Positions 35,319 through 44,076 of a stretch of DNA of 64,000 nucleotides are shown here, in pieces. Numbering within the stretch: the first letter of the stretch is position 1; each line of letters starts with the position of its first letter. The position numbers were made by a program, and so were the translations under genes. Source of the stretch: Natronorubrum bangense (lineage in GTDB: Archaea; Halobacteriota; Halobacteria; Halobacteriales; Natrialbaceae); the NCBI RefSeq assembly GCF_004799645.1, contig NZ_CP031306.1, positions 682,001-746,000 of the forward strand, given 5' to 3'. The notes beneath the pieces are model-generated. The model ran no database searches. It was not told the origin of the DNA and saw nothing but the letters and a program-made list of their open reading frames with translations.

Positions 35319-37763
35319 TCAACCAAACAGTAGGAGGTCGCGGCGTCCATCGACGAGCGCGACCCAGACGACGAGCGCGGTCGGGAGGACGGCGAGCGCG
35401 GCGAGGTACGCGAGGACGATTGAGAGTGCAGTGAGGAGGCCGAACTGGCCGAGTAGCGGCGTGATGGCAAGCACGAGAACGCCGGTCCCGAGGGCGGTCG
35501 TCAACATGGTGCCGGTGAGAGCGCCGCCAGTGCCTTGCAGGGTGGTGCGGACGGCAGCGTCGACGTCGTTAGTCGCCTCGTACTCGTCGTGGAAGCGGTG
35601 AGTGACGTGGACGGTGTAGTCGACACCGAGCCCGATGGTGATCGCGAGAATCGTTGCGGTGAGCGCGTTGAAGGGGATGTCGGCGAACCGCATTGAGGCA
35701 GTTAGCGTGGCGATAGCGACGATAACGGGGATCAGGGTGACGAGTCCGAGCGAGGGACGACCCAGGAAGAGCCCGAACAGGACGACGAGGAAGATGGCCG
35801 AGAGGCCGAGTGCGGCTGCCAGCGACTGGATAGCAGACTCGAAAATCTCATCGGCGACTGCCTGAAAGACGACGATCTCGCCGGTGGCAATCGCGCTTCC
35901 GCGGTAGCGGTCGGCGACTTCGCGGGCGTCAGCAGTGATCGCCTCGTCGTCGGCGTCGGATTGGACCTCGTAGACGATGCGGGTTGCGCGGTTGTCCTCG
36001 GCGAGGTACTCGTTCGTGAACGGCGCAAACTCGCTCGCGCGGAGTTCGTCGTAGATCAAGTCCAAGTTTCGGCTCGGAGGCCCGTCGTCGAGCGCGCTGT
36101 TCTCGACCAGTGTTCCAAACTCGGGGTTCTCGACGGCATAACCGTCGATCGGATCAGTGATGCTCTCGGTGCGGGCCTGCCCGTTGGTCTCGAGGAACGT
36201 GTCGGGAGGGTCGCGCTCCGCGCGTTCGAGCGACTGGATCGCTGTGTCGTCGGTCATGCGCTGCTCGACATAGATCGTGATCGTATCGTCTTCACCCGTT
36301 TCGAAGTTTTCCGAGAGGAAGTCGATTGTCTCGGTGACGGTGTACTCGCCGGGCTGCATGGGGCCGGGGAAGTGCTGGACGTACGATGGCTCCTCGCTCG
36401 GCGGCAGGAAATCCTCGTCGTCGAAGGTTGTGTCGACGCCCGCACCGTAGCCCGCTGCTCCCGCAGTCAGGAGGAGGACAATGACGAGAAAGACGCCTGG
36501 TGCGTGACGTGAGGGCACGGAGAGAGCGGGGAGAACGCGTCCGAGCACAGAGTCGGCGGAGCCAAGCGGCCGGGTGCCGAATTCGGGAATCTGGTAGTCT
36601 GTCGACGCCCGCCAGCGGTCGATCTCCAGTTTGGCTGCGGGGAGAAACCCGACGAAGATGACGAGCGTGAAGAGAATGCCGATGCCGGCGACGATGCCGA
36701 ACTCCCGGAGCGGGCCGAGGTCGCTGACTAAGTTTGCGAGGAATCCGATGATTGTGCTGCCGGCAATCACAGTGTAGGCGACAATCAACTGTCGGAGCGA
36801 AACCCGCATCGCTGGAACGGGTGCAACTCCCTCGACGCGCTCCTCACGGTAGCGGTTCACAGTATGAATGCCGAAGTCGATGCCGATGGCGAGCAACAGG
36901 ACTGGCACTGCGATCAACATGTCGGAGAATGGGATGCCAGCGTACCCGGTGAATCCGAACGTCCAGACGACGGTCATCAGCAGCGCGATCCCGCCGAGCA
37001 CGAAGTCGAACGGGTCTCGGTAGGCATACGCCAGCAGCCCGAGAATGACGGCGAGCGCAGCCGGGACGACGATGGTGAGTGAGTCGAAAATAACTCCCCC
37101 GAACTCCGCATCGACGACTCCGCCGCCAAAGACGACCACGTCGCCCTGCGAACGCTCGGCGACCGTCTCGGCCTCCAACTGGACTGCCTGAAGATCTGTT
37201 TCCGCCGGGAACTCATGGCTGACGATGCCGAGAGACGCGGACGCGGAGCCGGCCTCCTCGTTGTAGTCCTCTCCGAGCAGCGTGGCAAACGCCGGGTCCT
37301 CGCCCGCCGACTCAACGGCGTCGTCTATCTCATCCGGGCTGGCGCGCTCGACGGCCTTGCGCTGCTCCTCGAGCGTCTCTGCCTCGGGATCGAGCTCCCT
37401 TGCGACCTGTACGGCCGGCGCAGAGACGTCTTGCACCCGAAGCTCGTCGCGCTCTTCTAACCGCTCTGCGGTTTCCAGCATGGCGAGCAGCCCGCGCCGG
37501 TCAAGGACGTTTCCGTCCTGCTGGATCAGCTGTGTTGTTGGTTCCTCGTCGCCAAACGCGGGGTCGAACTGCTCGTTGACGCGGTCAAGCGCGTCCGCCT
37601 CGGGGATGTCGTCAACGAACTGGTCGCTGCCCGCTTCCGCCTCTAGTAGCGCCATACCGGGCGCAAAACAGAGCGTAAGCAGCAGGCAGACGGCGACGAT
37701 CCGGCGCGGCTGCTCCACGACCCGATCAGTGACTGCCCGAAACAGCTGCTCTGAACGGCGCAT
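35319..37763 (-). CDS. MMPL/RND-family exporter
   Basis: An 814-residue membrane protein in two halves, each with one helix, a large outside loop and a five-helix bundle. Typical MMPL pieces are LLAIGIDFGIHTVNRYREE in the first half and ITIGLGVDYTVHVTHRFHDE in the second, which carry the proton-relay Asp residues of RND pumps (consensus GxxxDYxxFxxxR). Length fits archaeal MMPL proteins (about 800). The start lies directly against the stop of the upstream membrane-anchored protein, so the two are co-transcribed. Archaeal members are thought to move lipids or hydrophobic compounds; the substrate here is unknown. Confidence 0.85.
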   Translation of the reverse strand: MRRSEQLFRAVTDRVVEQPRRIVAVCLLLTLCFAPGMALLEAEAGSDQFVDDIPEADALDRVNEQFDPAFGDEEPTTQLIQQDGNVLDRRGLLAMLETAERLEERDELRVQDVSAPAVQVARELDPEAETLEEQRKAVERASPDEIDDAVESAGEDPAFATLLGEDYNEEAGSASASLGIVSHEFPAETDLQAVQLEAETVAERSQGDVVVFGGGVVDAEFGGVIFDSLTIVVPAALAVILGLLAYAYRDPFDFVLGGIALLMTVVWTFGFTGYAGIPFSDMLIAVPVLLLAIGIDFGIHTVNRYREERVEGVAPVPAMRVSLRQLIVAYTVIAGSTIIGFLANLVSDLGPLREFGIVAGIGILFTLVIFVGFLPAAKLEIDRWRASTDYQIPEFGTRPLGSADSVLGRVLPALSVPSRHAPGVFLVIVLLLTAGAAGYGAGVDTTFDDEDFLPPSEEPSYVQHFPGPMQPGEYTVTETIDFLSENFETGEDDTITIYVEQRMTDDTAIQSLERAERDPPDTFLETNGQARTESITDPIDGYAVENPEFGTLVENSALDDGPPSRNLDLIYDELRASEFAPFTNEYLAEDNRATRIVYEVQSDADDEAITADAREVADRYRGSAIATGEIVVFQAVADEIFESAIQSLAAALGLSAIFLVVLFGLFLGRPSLGLVTLIPVIVAIATLTASMRFADIPFNALTATILAITIGLGVDYTVHVTHRFHDEYEATNDVDAAVRTTLQGTGGALTGTMLTTALGTGVLVLAITPLLGQFGLLTALSIVLAYLAALAVLPTALVVWVALVDGRRDLLLFG

Positions 37764-39509
37764 CTACTCGCGTCGGTCCCGGGTCCAGTTGCGTGTATCG
37801 TCGACCAGGTTGGCGAGCCCACCTCGCCTGTAGGCGGTGAACCCGACAGCAGCGACGAAGCCAAACAGTCCGACAACGAGGAGCATCACTTGGATCAGTC
37901 CGTCGTCGTCATCCTCAACTACGTCGAACGCCACCCGGTAGGTGTCCGACAGCTGCTCGTCGCCGTCGGCGTCGTCGTACCGGAAGTCGACCGAGGCGGC
38001 GTATGCCTCTGAGTTTGCGCTGCCGTCCACATCGACAGTGAAGCTCACTGTCGTCTCTTCCCCGGGATCGAGCGCGGGAACGAATGCCTCGTCGTCGTCC
38101 GCGTCAAGCGGGTCGTCAACGAACAGCTTGGCCTGCACGTCGGTCACTGGCTCGGGGCCGTTGTTCGTGACGCGCACGTCGTAGCGGACGGTCTCACCCG
38201 CGGTCGCTTTCGCGGGCTCCGTAGCGGGATCGGCTGGCTCGACGGCGAAGGTGTCCTTGGATTCGGCTACGTCAACGACGACGTCTGCGGGGTCAGAGAC
38301 CGCGAGGTCACCTTCAGCGGTCCGGTAGCGGGTTGCAAGGTTGAGCGTGCGGTCACCGGGCGAAGCGTCATCGCGGATGCCGGCCTCGAACGAGACTGTC
38401 TCGGAATCGCCGACCGCCAGATCGCCGACGGTCACCTGCGTGTCTCGGGGAACGACGTTCGGATCCGTGGGCAGGGGCTCGTCGACGACACCCTCGACTG
38501 CGGGTGCCTCGTTATCAAACACTACGACGGCGTTGGAGATGTTCTTTGGACCCTCGTTTTTCACCTCCACCTCGAAAGTGCCGTCTTCGCCGACGCGAAG
38601 CGTGGATTTCAGTCCCTCGTAGCCGAATGACTGTTCGGCGAGCGGGGTAATTCCAGTCCGGACCGTCCGGGCCTCGGCGTCCGCGTTCTCGCCGTCGCGG
38701 TAGTCGACGTCGAGATTGAACGTCAAGGGACGAGTCGTCGCTTCGGCGTCGGCGTCGACCCGGTAAGTGAACGTGACATTCTCATCCGGCTTCCACTCCT
38801 CGACGTAGGTGTCCGTAGCACCGGCGTTGGAGGTGAACGAGAGGTCTGGATCAACAGAGGTAGCACTCACGCTGGCGTCTCGGGCCGACTCCTCGGCGAC
38901 GTTGCGAAGGGTCACGTCGACGGTCCCTGGGACGCCGGCCTGTACGTCACCCGTAATGTCGACGACGGCGAACTCCGCGCGGTCGGTAATTTCGATGACG
39001 ACCGGAACTACTTGCGTCTCGGTCGTCTCGCGGCGGTCGGTGGCTCCGTTGTCATTCTCGGCGAGGCGCACGTTGCGGTACTCTAGCTCGACCGGGATTT
39101 CGTAGACGCCCGACTCCGCGTTCTTGTCGGGGACGACAGTGAAATCGACGGGGCCGGTGGTCCCCTGTGGTACGTCGCCAATGGCTTGCTCATCCGTACG
39201 CACGTCGAGAGGGACGTCCTCAAACCCCTTGTTATCGGCCTCCTCGCCGGTGAGGATTCGCGCGGTTGTCTCGTGGGCTGTCAATACCTCACTTTCGAGG
39301 TTGTCGAATCCGCTTTGGGTTAGATCCCCGCGGTTGTTCAGCGTCACTGACAGCGTTGCCTCTTCGCCCGGCACGAACTCGGTCTCCGGCGCGTACCCAT
39401 CGACGTCCGGATCGCCGACGGCGGTGTCGTTGGCAGCCACCAACGTTGCAGTCCCTGCAACCATGAGCGCGAGGAGTGCGACGGTGAGGATCGCCCCAGT
39501 TCGATCCAT
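37764..39509 (-). CDS. Membrane-anchored CARDB/Ig-like partner of the MMPL exporter
   Basis: A 581-residue exported protein. A signal peptide (AILTVALLALMVAGTATLVA) is followed by four or five Ig-like repeats of the CARDB/COG1361 type, each with a turn such as VRVTNNGPEPVTDVQAKLFV, and a single C-terminal membrane helix (QVMLLVVGLFGFVAAVGF) ending in a basic tail. Proteins of this kind are commonly encoded with MMPL exporters in haloarchaea, where they may act as the external adaptor. It precedes the exporter with no gap. The role as a periplasm-like adaptor is inference. Confidence 0.72.
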   Translation of the reverse strand: MDRTGAILTVALLALMVAGTATLVAANDTAVGDPDVDGYAPETEFVPGEEATLSVTLNNRGDLTQSGFDNLESEVLTAHETTARILTGEEADNKGFEDVPLDVRTDEQAIGDVPQGTTGPVDFTVVPDKNAESGVYEIPVELEYRNVRLAENDNGATDRRETTETQVVPVVIEITDRAEFAVVDITGDVQAGVPGTVDVTLRNVAEESARDASVSATSVDPDLSFTSNAGATDTYVEEWKPDENVTFTYRVDADAEATTRPLTFNLDVDYRDGENADAEARTVRTGITPLAEQSFGYEGLKSTLRVGEDGTFEVEVKNEGPKNISNAVVVFDNEAPAVEGVVDEPLPTDPNVVPRDTQVTVGDLAVGDSETVSFEAGIRDDASPGDRTLNLATRYRTAEGDLAVSDPADVVVDVAESKDTFAVEPADPATEPAKATAGETVRYDVRVTNNGPEPVTDVQAKLFVDDPLDADDDEAFVPALDPGEETTVSFTVDVDGSANSEAYAASVDFRYDDADGDEQLSDTYRVAFDVVEDDDDGLIQVMLLVVGLFGFVAAVGFTAYRRGGLANLVDDTRNWTRDRRE

Positions 39510-39552
39510 ATTATGTAGTGTTTGATATTGCGTCGACGGCTAATACGGTTGG

Positions 39553-39591
39553 CAAACATAGGAAAACTTCATATCAGTTTCTGTATGTTTG
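39553..39591. promoter_or_regulatory. Inverted repeat in the MMPL/TrmB divergent promoter
   Basis: CAAACATA (39553-39560) and TATGTTTG (39584-39591) are perfect inverted copies 23 bases apart, 44-82 bases before the start of the exporter operon. They are a good candidate binding site for the TrmB-like regulator encoded on the other side. Confidence 0.4.
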
Positions 39592-39694
39592 TATGGAAAT
39601 AGATGCTGTCTCGAGACGTTGTGACGATAGTTCAGCGATATTTTGTCCCATCTCTGACATCGACTGAAACGAAATCTGGTTTCACCGACGGGAG

Positions 39695-39702
39695 TTTAAA
39701 TA
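39695..39702 (+). promoter_or_regulatory. TATA box of the TrmB-like gene
   Basis: TTTAAATA at 39695-39702 is centred about 25 bases before the ATG at 39723 and fixes that ATG as the start of a leaderless message, against an upstream in-frame start at 39603. Confidence 0.55.
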
Positions 39703-39722
39703 CTGAGATCGTACTGTCAACC

Positions 39723-40529
39723 ATGGAGTCACTCTGTGACCTCGGACTCTCAAGCTATGAGGAACGCGCGTATCGGGGGCTGCTCAAACTCGGCACCGGC
39801 ACAGCAGCTGCGGTTGCCGAGGAGAGTGGCGTTCCAAAGGGGCGTGTGTACGATGCGCTCGGCGGGCTGGAGTCACGGAGACTGGTCCGGGTACAGTCTG
39901 ACCGTGAGCCGAAACGCTACGTACCGGTCGAGCCGGACATCGCCGTCGACCGGCTGGTGAGCGCCAAGCGGCGTGAGCTGGAGACACGGATCGAAACGTA
40001 CGAATCCGGACGGGACGAGCTCATCGCCCGGCTCGCGGACACCAGCCTTCCCGCCGAGGAGTTCTGGACCGCAGCAGTCGGCGCTGACGACTCGCTAGAG
40101 CTGCTCGTCGAGCGCGTTGAAGCCGCTGACGAGTCAGTGGTCGTCGCCTCGCCTGCGGTCTCTGAGCAGTTCGACCTCGACCGCGAGACACCAGACCTGC
40201 TGAACCACCTACTCGACGCGATACGGCGGGGGGTGGAAGTATCGGTCCTCCTCTCACCGTCACTCTTCGACGACGCGATGGCTGCGATCGACAACGAGCG
40301 CGTCGCACGTACCCTCACACAAGGCCCCTTCGAGCTCCGCGTCTCCGATGACATGTACGGCACCTTCCACCTCATCGACGGTGAAGAGGTGTGTCTGGAG
40401 GTTCCTGACCCGCTCGCACCCAACCGATTGTTCGGCATGCTGAACCTCCGGGACCCAATCTTCGCCGCACGGGTCGAGGAGGGCTTTCGCGAATCGTGGG
40501 ATGATGCCGCGGTCGTAGAGGGCGTGTAA
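39723..40529 (+). CDS. TrmB-family transcription regulator
   Basis: A 268-residue protein with an N-terminal winged helix (LGLSSYEERAYRGLLKLG, VPKGRVYDALGGLESRRLVR), a coiled-coil segment (RRELETRIETYESGRDELIA) and a C-terminal effector domain (residues about 110-255) of the TrmB type, with a phospholipase-D-like fold as in sugar-sensing members. It is divergent from the exporter operon across a 213-base gap that holds an inverted repeat, so control of that operon is likely. The effector cannot be predicted. Confidence 0.82.
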   Translation: MESLCDLGLSSYEERAYRGLLKLGTGTAAAVAEESGVPKGRVYDALGGLESRRLVRVQSDREPKRYVPVEPDIAVDRLVSAKRRELETRIETYESGRDELIARLADTSLPAEEFWTAAVGADDSLELLVERVEAADESVVVASPAVSEQFDLDRETPDLLNHLLDAIRRGVEVSVLLSPSLFDDAMAAIDNERVARTLTQGPFELRVSDDMYGTFHLIDGEEVCLEVPDPLAPNRLFGMLNLRDPIFAARVEEGFRESWDDAAVVEGV

Positions 40530-40621
40530 AAGAGAGACTTGGGCACCCCGTGGACAGCCGTCGTCTTCAGATAACTACTCGAGGCCGTCTTCTGAGTGAA
40601 CCGCCTCGGGGTCACGTGGTT

Positions 40622-40690
40622 CGAGACGCGGAGCGTCTCGTCATCAAGCGAGACCTATGGTCTCGCGGACCTTGCGAATCTCCGATTCGC
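40622..40690 (+). repeat. Three-hairpin array C (19-7-19-7-17 bases)
   Basis: Hairpins are CGAGACGC-GGA-GCGTCTCG (40622-40640), GCGAGACC-TAT-GGTCTCGC (40648-40666) and GCGAATC-TCC-GATTCGC (40674-40690). All stems are perfect, all loops are 3 bases, and both spacers are 7 bases (TCATCAA, GGACCTT). Layout is the same as arrays A and B near 1.4 and 2.1 kb. It ends 8 bases before the IS630 left end. Confidence 0.8.
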
Positions 40691-40697
40691 TCAGTCA

Positions 40698-41817
40698 CGA
40701 GAGACGGGAGTGGTCGGCGCTATGTTTGAATCTGCAGGGTGCGTATAGACTCTGATGAAGACAACCCGTCGGACTGAAATGGTGAAGCATCTGTCGGAAA
40801 AACAGCTTGACGAAGCAATCAATGAAGCCCAGAAGGCGGACGAGACCCGTCTCGTCCGACGACTCTGCTTCATCAAGAACGTCTCTCTCGGCGACACTGA
40901 CAAAATGGCTGCACGACGTGTCGGTGCGTCCCAACCAACCGGTGGACGCTGGCTCAAAGCCTGGAACGAAGGTGGAGTCGATGGACTTCGACCGAGCTTC
41001 GCGGGCGGCCGCCCCGCGAAGCTCTCCTCTGAACAGTTTGACGAGTTCTTTACACTCCTCGAAGACGGTCAACCGTGGACACCACAGGAGATCGACGATC
41101 TTCTTTGGGACCGATACGGCGTGACGTACGATCGATCCCACCTTGCTCGAATTCTCCGTGGTGATGGAATGCAGTACGCAAAACCACGACCGATGGACCC
41201 GCGACAATCACCGGATGCTGAGAAGGATTTTCGTGAGCGCCTGGGAGAGGCGCTCACGAAAGAAAATGGTGATGAACCACTCGTTCTCGGCTTCTTCGAC
41301 GCTTCGTGGCCACAACCGTTCGAGAACTCCCAGCGAATGTGGTCGTACGATCGAACCGTGGAAATCGACAAACCACTGGTGACAGTCCCCTGGAAAACGC
41401 TTGGCTTCTACGCATTACTCGGCAAGAGTACGCTCATCTTTCGGAAACGAACGACGAAAGAGAGTATTTGCGCAGCGTTAGAGGCAATCCGTGAGCAGAA
41501 TCCGGTTGGGCGGATTCTGCTCATCGCAGACAACGATGGCGGTCATCATGCGAAACTCACCCAGCAACGGGCCGACGAACTCGGCATCGAGTTCGTCTTT
41601 CTCCCGCCGTACTCGCCGATGTTCAATGCCATCGAACCGCTCTGGAAGACGCTCAAACGGAAGATTTCGCCAGAAGTCTTCGAAGGAAAGGACCACTTCA
41701 AGCAGTTCGTTACTAACACCTTCCTGGACCTATCCAAACGCGTCAGCTTCGCCGACAACTGGATCAAAACATTCCTCCCGGATATTCAAAAGTTATGCTG
41801 ACCACTCGAGTCTCTCG
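40698..41817 (+). mobile_element. Complete IS630-family insertion sequence
   Basis: About 1,120 bases. Terminal inverted repeats at 40698-40731 and 41784-41817 share CGAGAGAC, GAGTGGTC and TTTGAAT in matching positions with scattered mismatches. The right repeat overlaps the last codons of the transposase. The flanking bases are not the TA duplication usual for IS630. On the right, CCCCGAGGCACTCGG matches a repeat at 3.69 kb, while CCTCGGGGTCA lies 90 bases to the left, so the element seems to sit inside an older dispersed repeat. Four long inverted repeats lie inside the coding region. Confidence 0.82.
40755..41801 (+). CDS. IS630-family transposase
   Basis: A 348-residue DDE enzyme, apparently intact. 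An N-terminal helix-turn-helix pair (KMAARRVGASQPTGGRWLKA, TPQEIDDLLWDRYGVTYDRS) binds the inverted repeats. The catalytic Asp/Asp/Glu are in LGFFDASWPQP, LLIADNDGGHHAK and FLPPYSPMFNAIEPLWKTLK. Length is normal for the family. The gene holds inverted repeats with stems of 10, 12, 14 and 12 bp at 40837, 40994, 41229 and 41493, which is not needed by the protein. A TTT-rich start context offers no clear promoter. Confidence 0.9.
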   Translation: MKTTRRTEMVKHLSEKQLDEAINEAQKADETRLVRRLCFIKNVSLGDTDKMAARRVGASQPTGGRWLKAWNEGGVDGLRPSFAGGRPAKLSSEQFDEFFTLLEDGQPWTPQEIDDLLWDRYGVTYDRSHLARILRGDGMQYAKPRPMDPRQSPDAEKDFRERLGEALTKENGDEPLVLGFFDASWPQPFENSQRMWSYDRTVEIDKPLVTVPWKTLGFYALLGKSTLIFRKRTTKESICAALEAIREQNPVGRILLIADNDGGHHAKLTQQRADELGIEFVFLPPYSPMFNAIEPLWKTLKRKISPEVFEGKDHFKQFVTNTFLDLSKRVSFADNWIKTFLPDIQKLC

Positions 41818-41972
41818 AACGACCCCGAGGCACTCGGCCTGCTCCGCCTGTAGACTGTCGAGACTACTCGAGGAGGGATCCGACCGCGAAATCGCGGTCC
41901 TTCAGGCCTCTGTGCTGGAAGATGAGTTAGAAACGATTCTTCGAGAAGTTGTGTCGCGTACGAATTGGAGTA
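41818..41972. repeat. Repeat relic right of IS630
   Basis: CCCCGAGGCACTCGG at about 41823 is shared with 3688-3702. Downstream there is GACCGCG-AAAT-CGCGGTC (about 41889-41906), another short hairpin. No gene is supported. Probably the other half of the element into which IS630 jumped. Confidence 0.4.
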
Positions 41973-42671
41973 TCAGGCCTTCTGTTCGATGATTTCTGTC
42001 ACCGCATAGAACGGGACTGTGTCAACAAGCGCAACCAGTAACTTGACCAAGTACTGACCAACGACGATCGAGACTAGCGCCCATCCCCATGTTGGATCAC
42101 CACCAAGCCCGAGAGCGGGGAAGATTGCGAACCCGAGTGTAATGAACACGACTGTATCGGCACCCTGACTGACGGCTGTCGACCCGCAGTTCCGTATCCA
42201 TCGGTGGCGACCGGCTGTGCGAGCCTTGAGCTTCGAGAACAATCTCACGTCCATGTGCTGAGCGATTGCCAATGCCACAACCGACGCGAGGATGATCGAT
42301 GCCGAGTCACCCAACGTAGCCACGAACGCCTCCTGTCCGTCGTAGAACGGTGCCGTTGGCATCCAAATCGCCAAGAAAACCAGCAGATACGACACAGCAA
42401 GCGTGAACACGGTTCCGTTGACAACTGATGCCGCGTACTCACGTCCGTGATACTCAACAAGCAAGTCAGACGCCAGATACGCAACGCCGAACGCAACGAA
42501 CCCAGCAGGGACGGCGACGCCACCGATCCCAGGGAGTTCGACCCACGTCAGTTTCGCCGCCAGCACGTTCGCAAGCACAACAGAGCCAGCGAAGAGAGCG
42601 GTAAATATCGCTCGCGTATCCTCAATCTGCACGCTGAACCACCGTCTCAACCTGGACGCTTGGCTTCTCAA
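41973..42671 (-). CDS. Queuosine-precursor (VUT/YhhQ-family) transporter
   Basis: A 232-residue membrane protein with six or seven helices. Typical family segments are FAGSVVLANVLAAKLTWVEL near the N-terminus, GVAYLASDLLVEYHGREYA, and a C-terminal GADTVVFITLGFAIFP followed by GQYLVKLLVALVDTVPFY. YhhQ proteins import preQ0/preQ1 precursors of queuosine, and archaea use preQ0 to make archaeosine in tRNA. The start is a TTG; an internal start before QIEDTRAIF is possible. The archaeosine link is inference from the family. Confidence 0.8.
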   Translation of the reverse strand: MRSQASRLRRWFSVQIEDTRAIFTALFAGSVVLANVLAAKLTWVELPGIGGVAVPAGFVAFGVAYLASDLLVEYHGREYAASVVNGTVFTLAVSYLLVFLAIWMPTAPFYDGQEAFVATLGDSASIILASVVALAIAQHMDVRLFSKLKARTAGRHRWIRNCGSTAVSQGADTVVFITLGFAIFPALGLGGDPTWGWALVSIVVGQYLVKLLVALVDTVPFYAVTEIIEQKA

Positions 42672-42845
42672 TCAGTAGCCCGATACTATTCGGCCCACCT
42701 TTTGATCTTCTCTGGACCATACTGGGGGAATATATTTGCGAAATATAGTCCTATCGGTTGATCAATTCTCCGTGTCAAGAGCTGTTGTCAGATATAGATC
42801 AGAGCACCATCGAAGCGTTAGTCGACCGGGAGTATTGTACAACAA

Positions 42846-42854
42846 ATTATATTA
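42846..42854 (+). promoter_or_regulatory. TATA box of the eIF1-like gene
   Basis: ATTATATTA lies 24-32 bases before the GTG at 42878. It supports GTG as the start codon of a leaderless message. Confidence 0.55.
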
Positions 42855-42877
42855 ACTAAGAGTGCAAAGTTAATACT

Positions 42878-43171
42878 GTGACAAAGGATGAATCCCTAGA
42901 CGAGTTGTTGGATGAACTTGAGAGCCATGGCGATCTCGACAAGGCACAGCAACAGGTATCAATTGGTATCGACGAACGGCGATACGGAAAGGCAGTCACA
43001 ACCGTCTCGGGATTCGATGTTCCAGAATCAAAGATCGAATCGCTTGCCTCATCGCTCAAATCGTCACTGGCGACGGGCGGGACGGTCAATGATGGTACCA
43101 TCGAACTACAAGGCGACCACCGCGACCGACTCCCTGAACTGCTTCGGGAACATGGCTATGACACCTCATAG
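42878..43171 (+). CDS. SUI1/eIF1-like translation initiation factor
   Basis: A 97-residue protein starting at GTG. The core is VSIGIDERRYGKAVTTVSGF followed by LKSSLATGGTVNDGTIELQG and DHRDRLPELLREHGYD, the pattern of the SUI1 fold (R-x-G-K-x-V-T-x-I-x-G-F, then LK-x-x-x-ATGGT). eIF1-type proteins bind the small ribosomal subunit near the P site and help choose the start codon. The N-terminal 25 residues are an acidic extension. Archaea encode one or more SUI1 proteins; this may be a secondary one. Confidence 0.9.
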   Translation: MTKDESLDELLDELESHGDLDKAQQQVSIGIDERRYGKAVTTVSGFDVPESKIESLASSLKSSLATGGTVNDGTIELQGDHRDRLPELLREHGYDTS

Positions 43172-43240
43172 CACCGGCCACAGAGGTCACGATTCACAAT
43201 CAGTACTATAGCTGAACAGAGGCGCTAGGCCCTCTTCTGA

Positions 43241-43360
43241 CTGCTCGAGTACAAGTGCAAAGGCGAAGAGACGCCCTTCGTGGCCGTTGATCCAGTTGGG
43301 ACGACCAGAGAGTGTGCGGCGTGGGGCGTCTCGACGGACAAGTTGCTGTGGGCCCGCGCT
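43241..43360 (+). pseudogene. TnpB fragment (RuvC-zinc region)
   Basis: In frame from 43241 the sequence reads LLEYKCKGEETPFVAVDP, then TTRECAAWGVSTDKLLWAR. In TnpB (IS605 OrfB) the usual form is LLEYK...TPFVAVDPxxTTKECAxCGxxxDKPLWVR, covering the end of the RuvC fold and the zinc ribbon. The second Cys of the CxxC motif is Trp here (CAAW), and everything before and after is missing. The scrap ends at the ureF stop codon. A dead remnant. Confidence 0.6.
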
Positions 43361-44076
43361 CAACTCATAAAGAGTCGCCGGCCCGCCCGTTCGTGGCGCA
43401 TCCCCATAATTTCAGCCAGCGGCGCAAACGAAGCCATCGCCATCAGCTCGCCATCGATGTGACGTCCACAGACAGTCGTGATTACGGGCTGGAGTTCTTC
43501 GAGCACGGACTGGATTTCGGTGTGGCCGAACCGACCGAGCCGCTGGGCCGCTCCGAGCAGTCCCGTGACGAACGAGTAGGCGTGAGAAAGGCAGGCCTCG
43601 AGTCTCGAGAGTCCGCGCCGTTGTGCGACGACGCCGAAGACCACCGGATAGTGACCCGGTGTCTCGTCGGCTTCGATGGCTGCCGCGAACAGGGTCTCGA
43701 GATCGCGCTCATCCCTGCTCGCACGGTTCGGATCCGTCTCCGCGAGCAACTCACACAGCTTTGCTCCCGCCTTCGTCGAACTCTCGCGGAACTCTCGAGG
43801 CATCGTCACCGCGTGGAGTCTGTTGTCGACGGCCAGCAGCATGTCGAACTCTCTCGCTTCACTCGCCCGGTGGGCATTGGCCAGCGCGACGGTCTCACAG
43901 GGGCCGACGACGCGCCGAAGGTACGCCGCGAGCAGCGCCTGCAACTCGTCGCCGTCCTCGAGTCGATCCTCGTTGATGTATTGTTCTAAGCCGTACGAGG
44001 CCGTGTAGCTGCCGACGGGGAGAAACGAGTCGGAGAGCCGAAGTGCAGTCAGGAACGAGCCGGTATCAGTTGTCAT
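43360..44076 (-). CDS. ureF: Urease accessory protein UreF
   Basis: A 238-residue helical protein. SFLTALRLSDSFLPVGSYTA is the conserved start (consensus LLQLxSPxLPVGxFxxSxGLE) and continues SYGLEQYINE. The late RLGRFGHTEIQSVLEELQPV corresponds to the region that contacts UreG. With UreD and UreG it forms the pre-activation complex that delivers Ni and CO2 to apo-urease. It starts inside ureE with an 11-base overlap and is the last gene of ureBCAGDEF. The longer upstream frame is just the His-rich ureE tail in another frame. Confidence 0.88.
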   Translation of the reverse strand: MTTDTGSFLTALRLSDSFLPVGSYTASYGLEQYINEDRLEDGDELQALLAAYLRRVVGPCETVALANAHRASEAREFDMLLAVDNRLHAVTMPREFRESSTKAGAKLCELLAETDPNRASRDERDLETLFAAAIEADETPGHYPVVFGVVAQRRGLSRLEACLSHAYSFVTGLLGAAQRLGRFGHTEIQSVLEELQPVITTVCGRHIDGELMAMASFAPLAEIMGMRHERAGRRLFMS

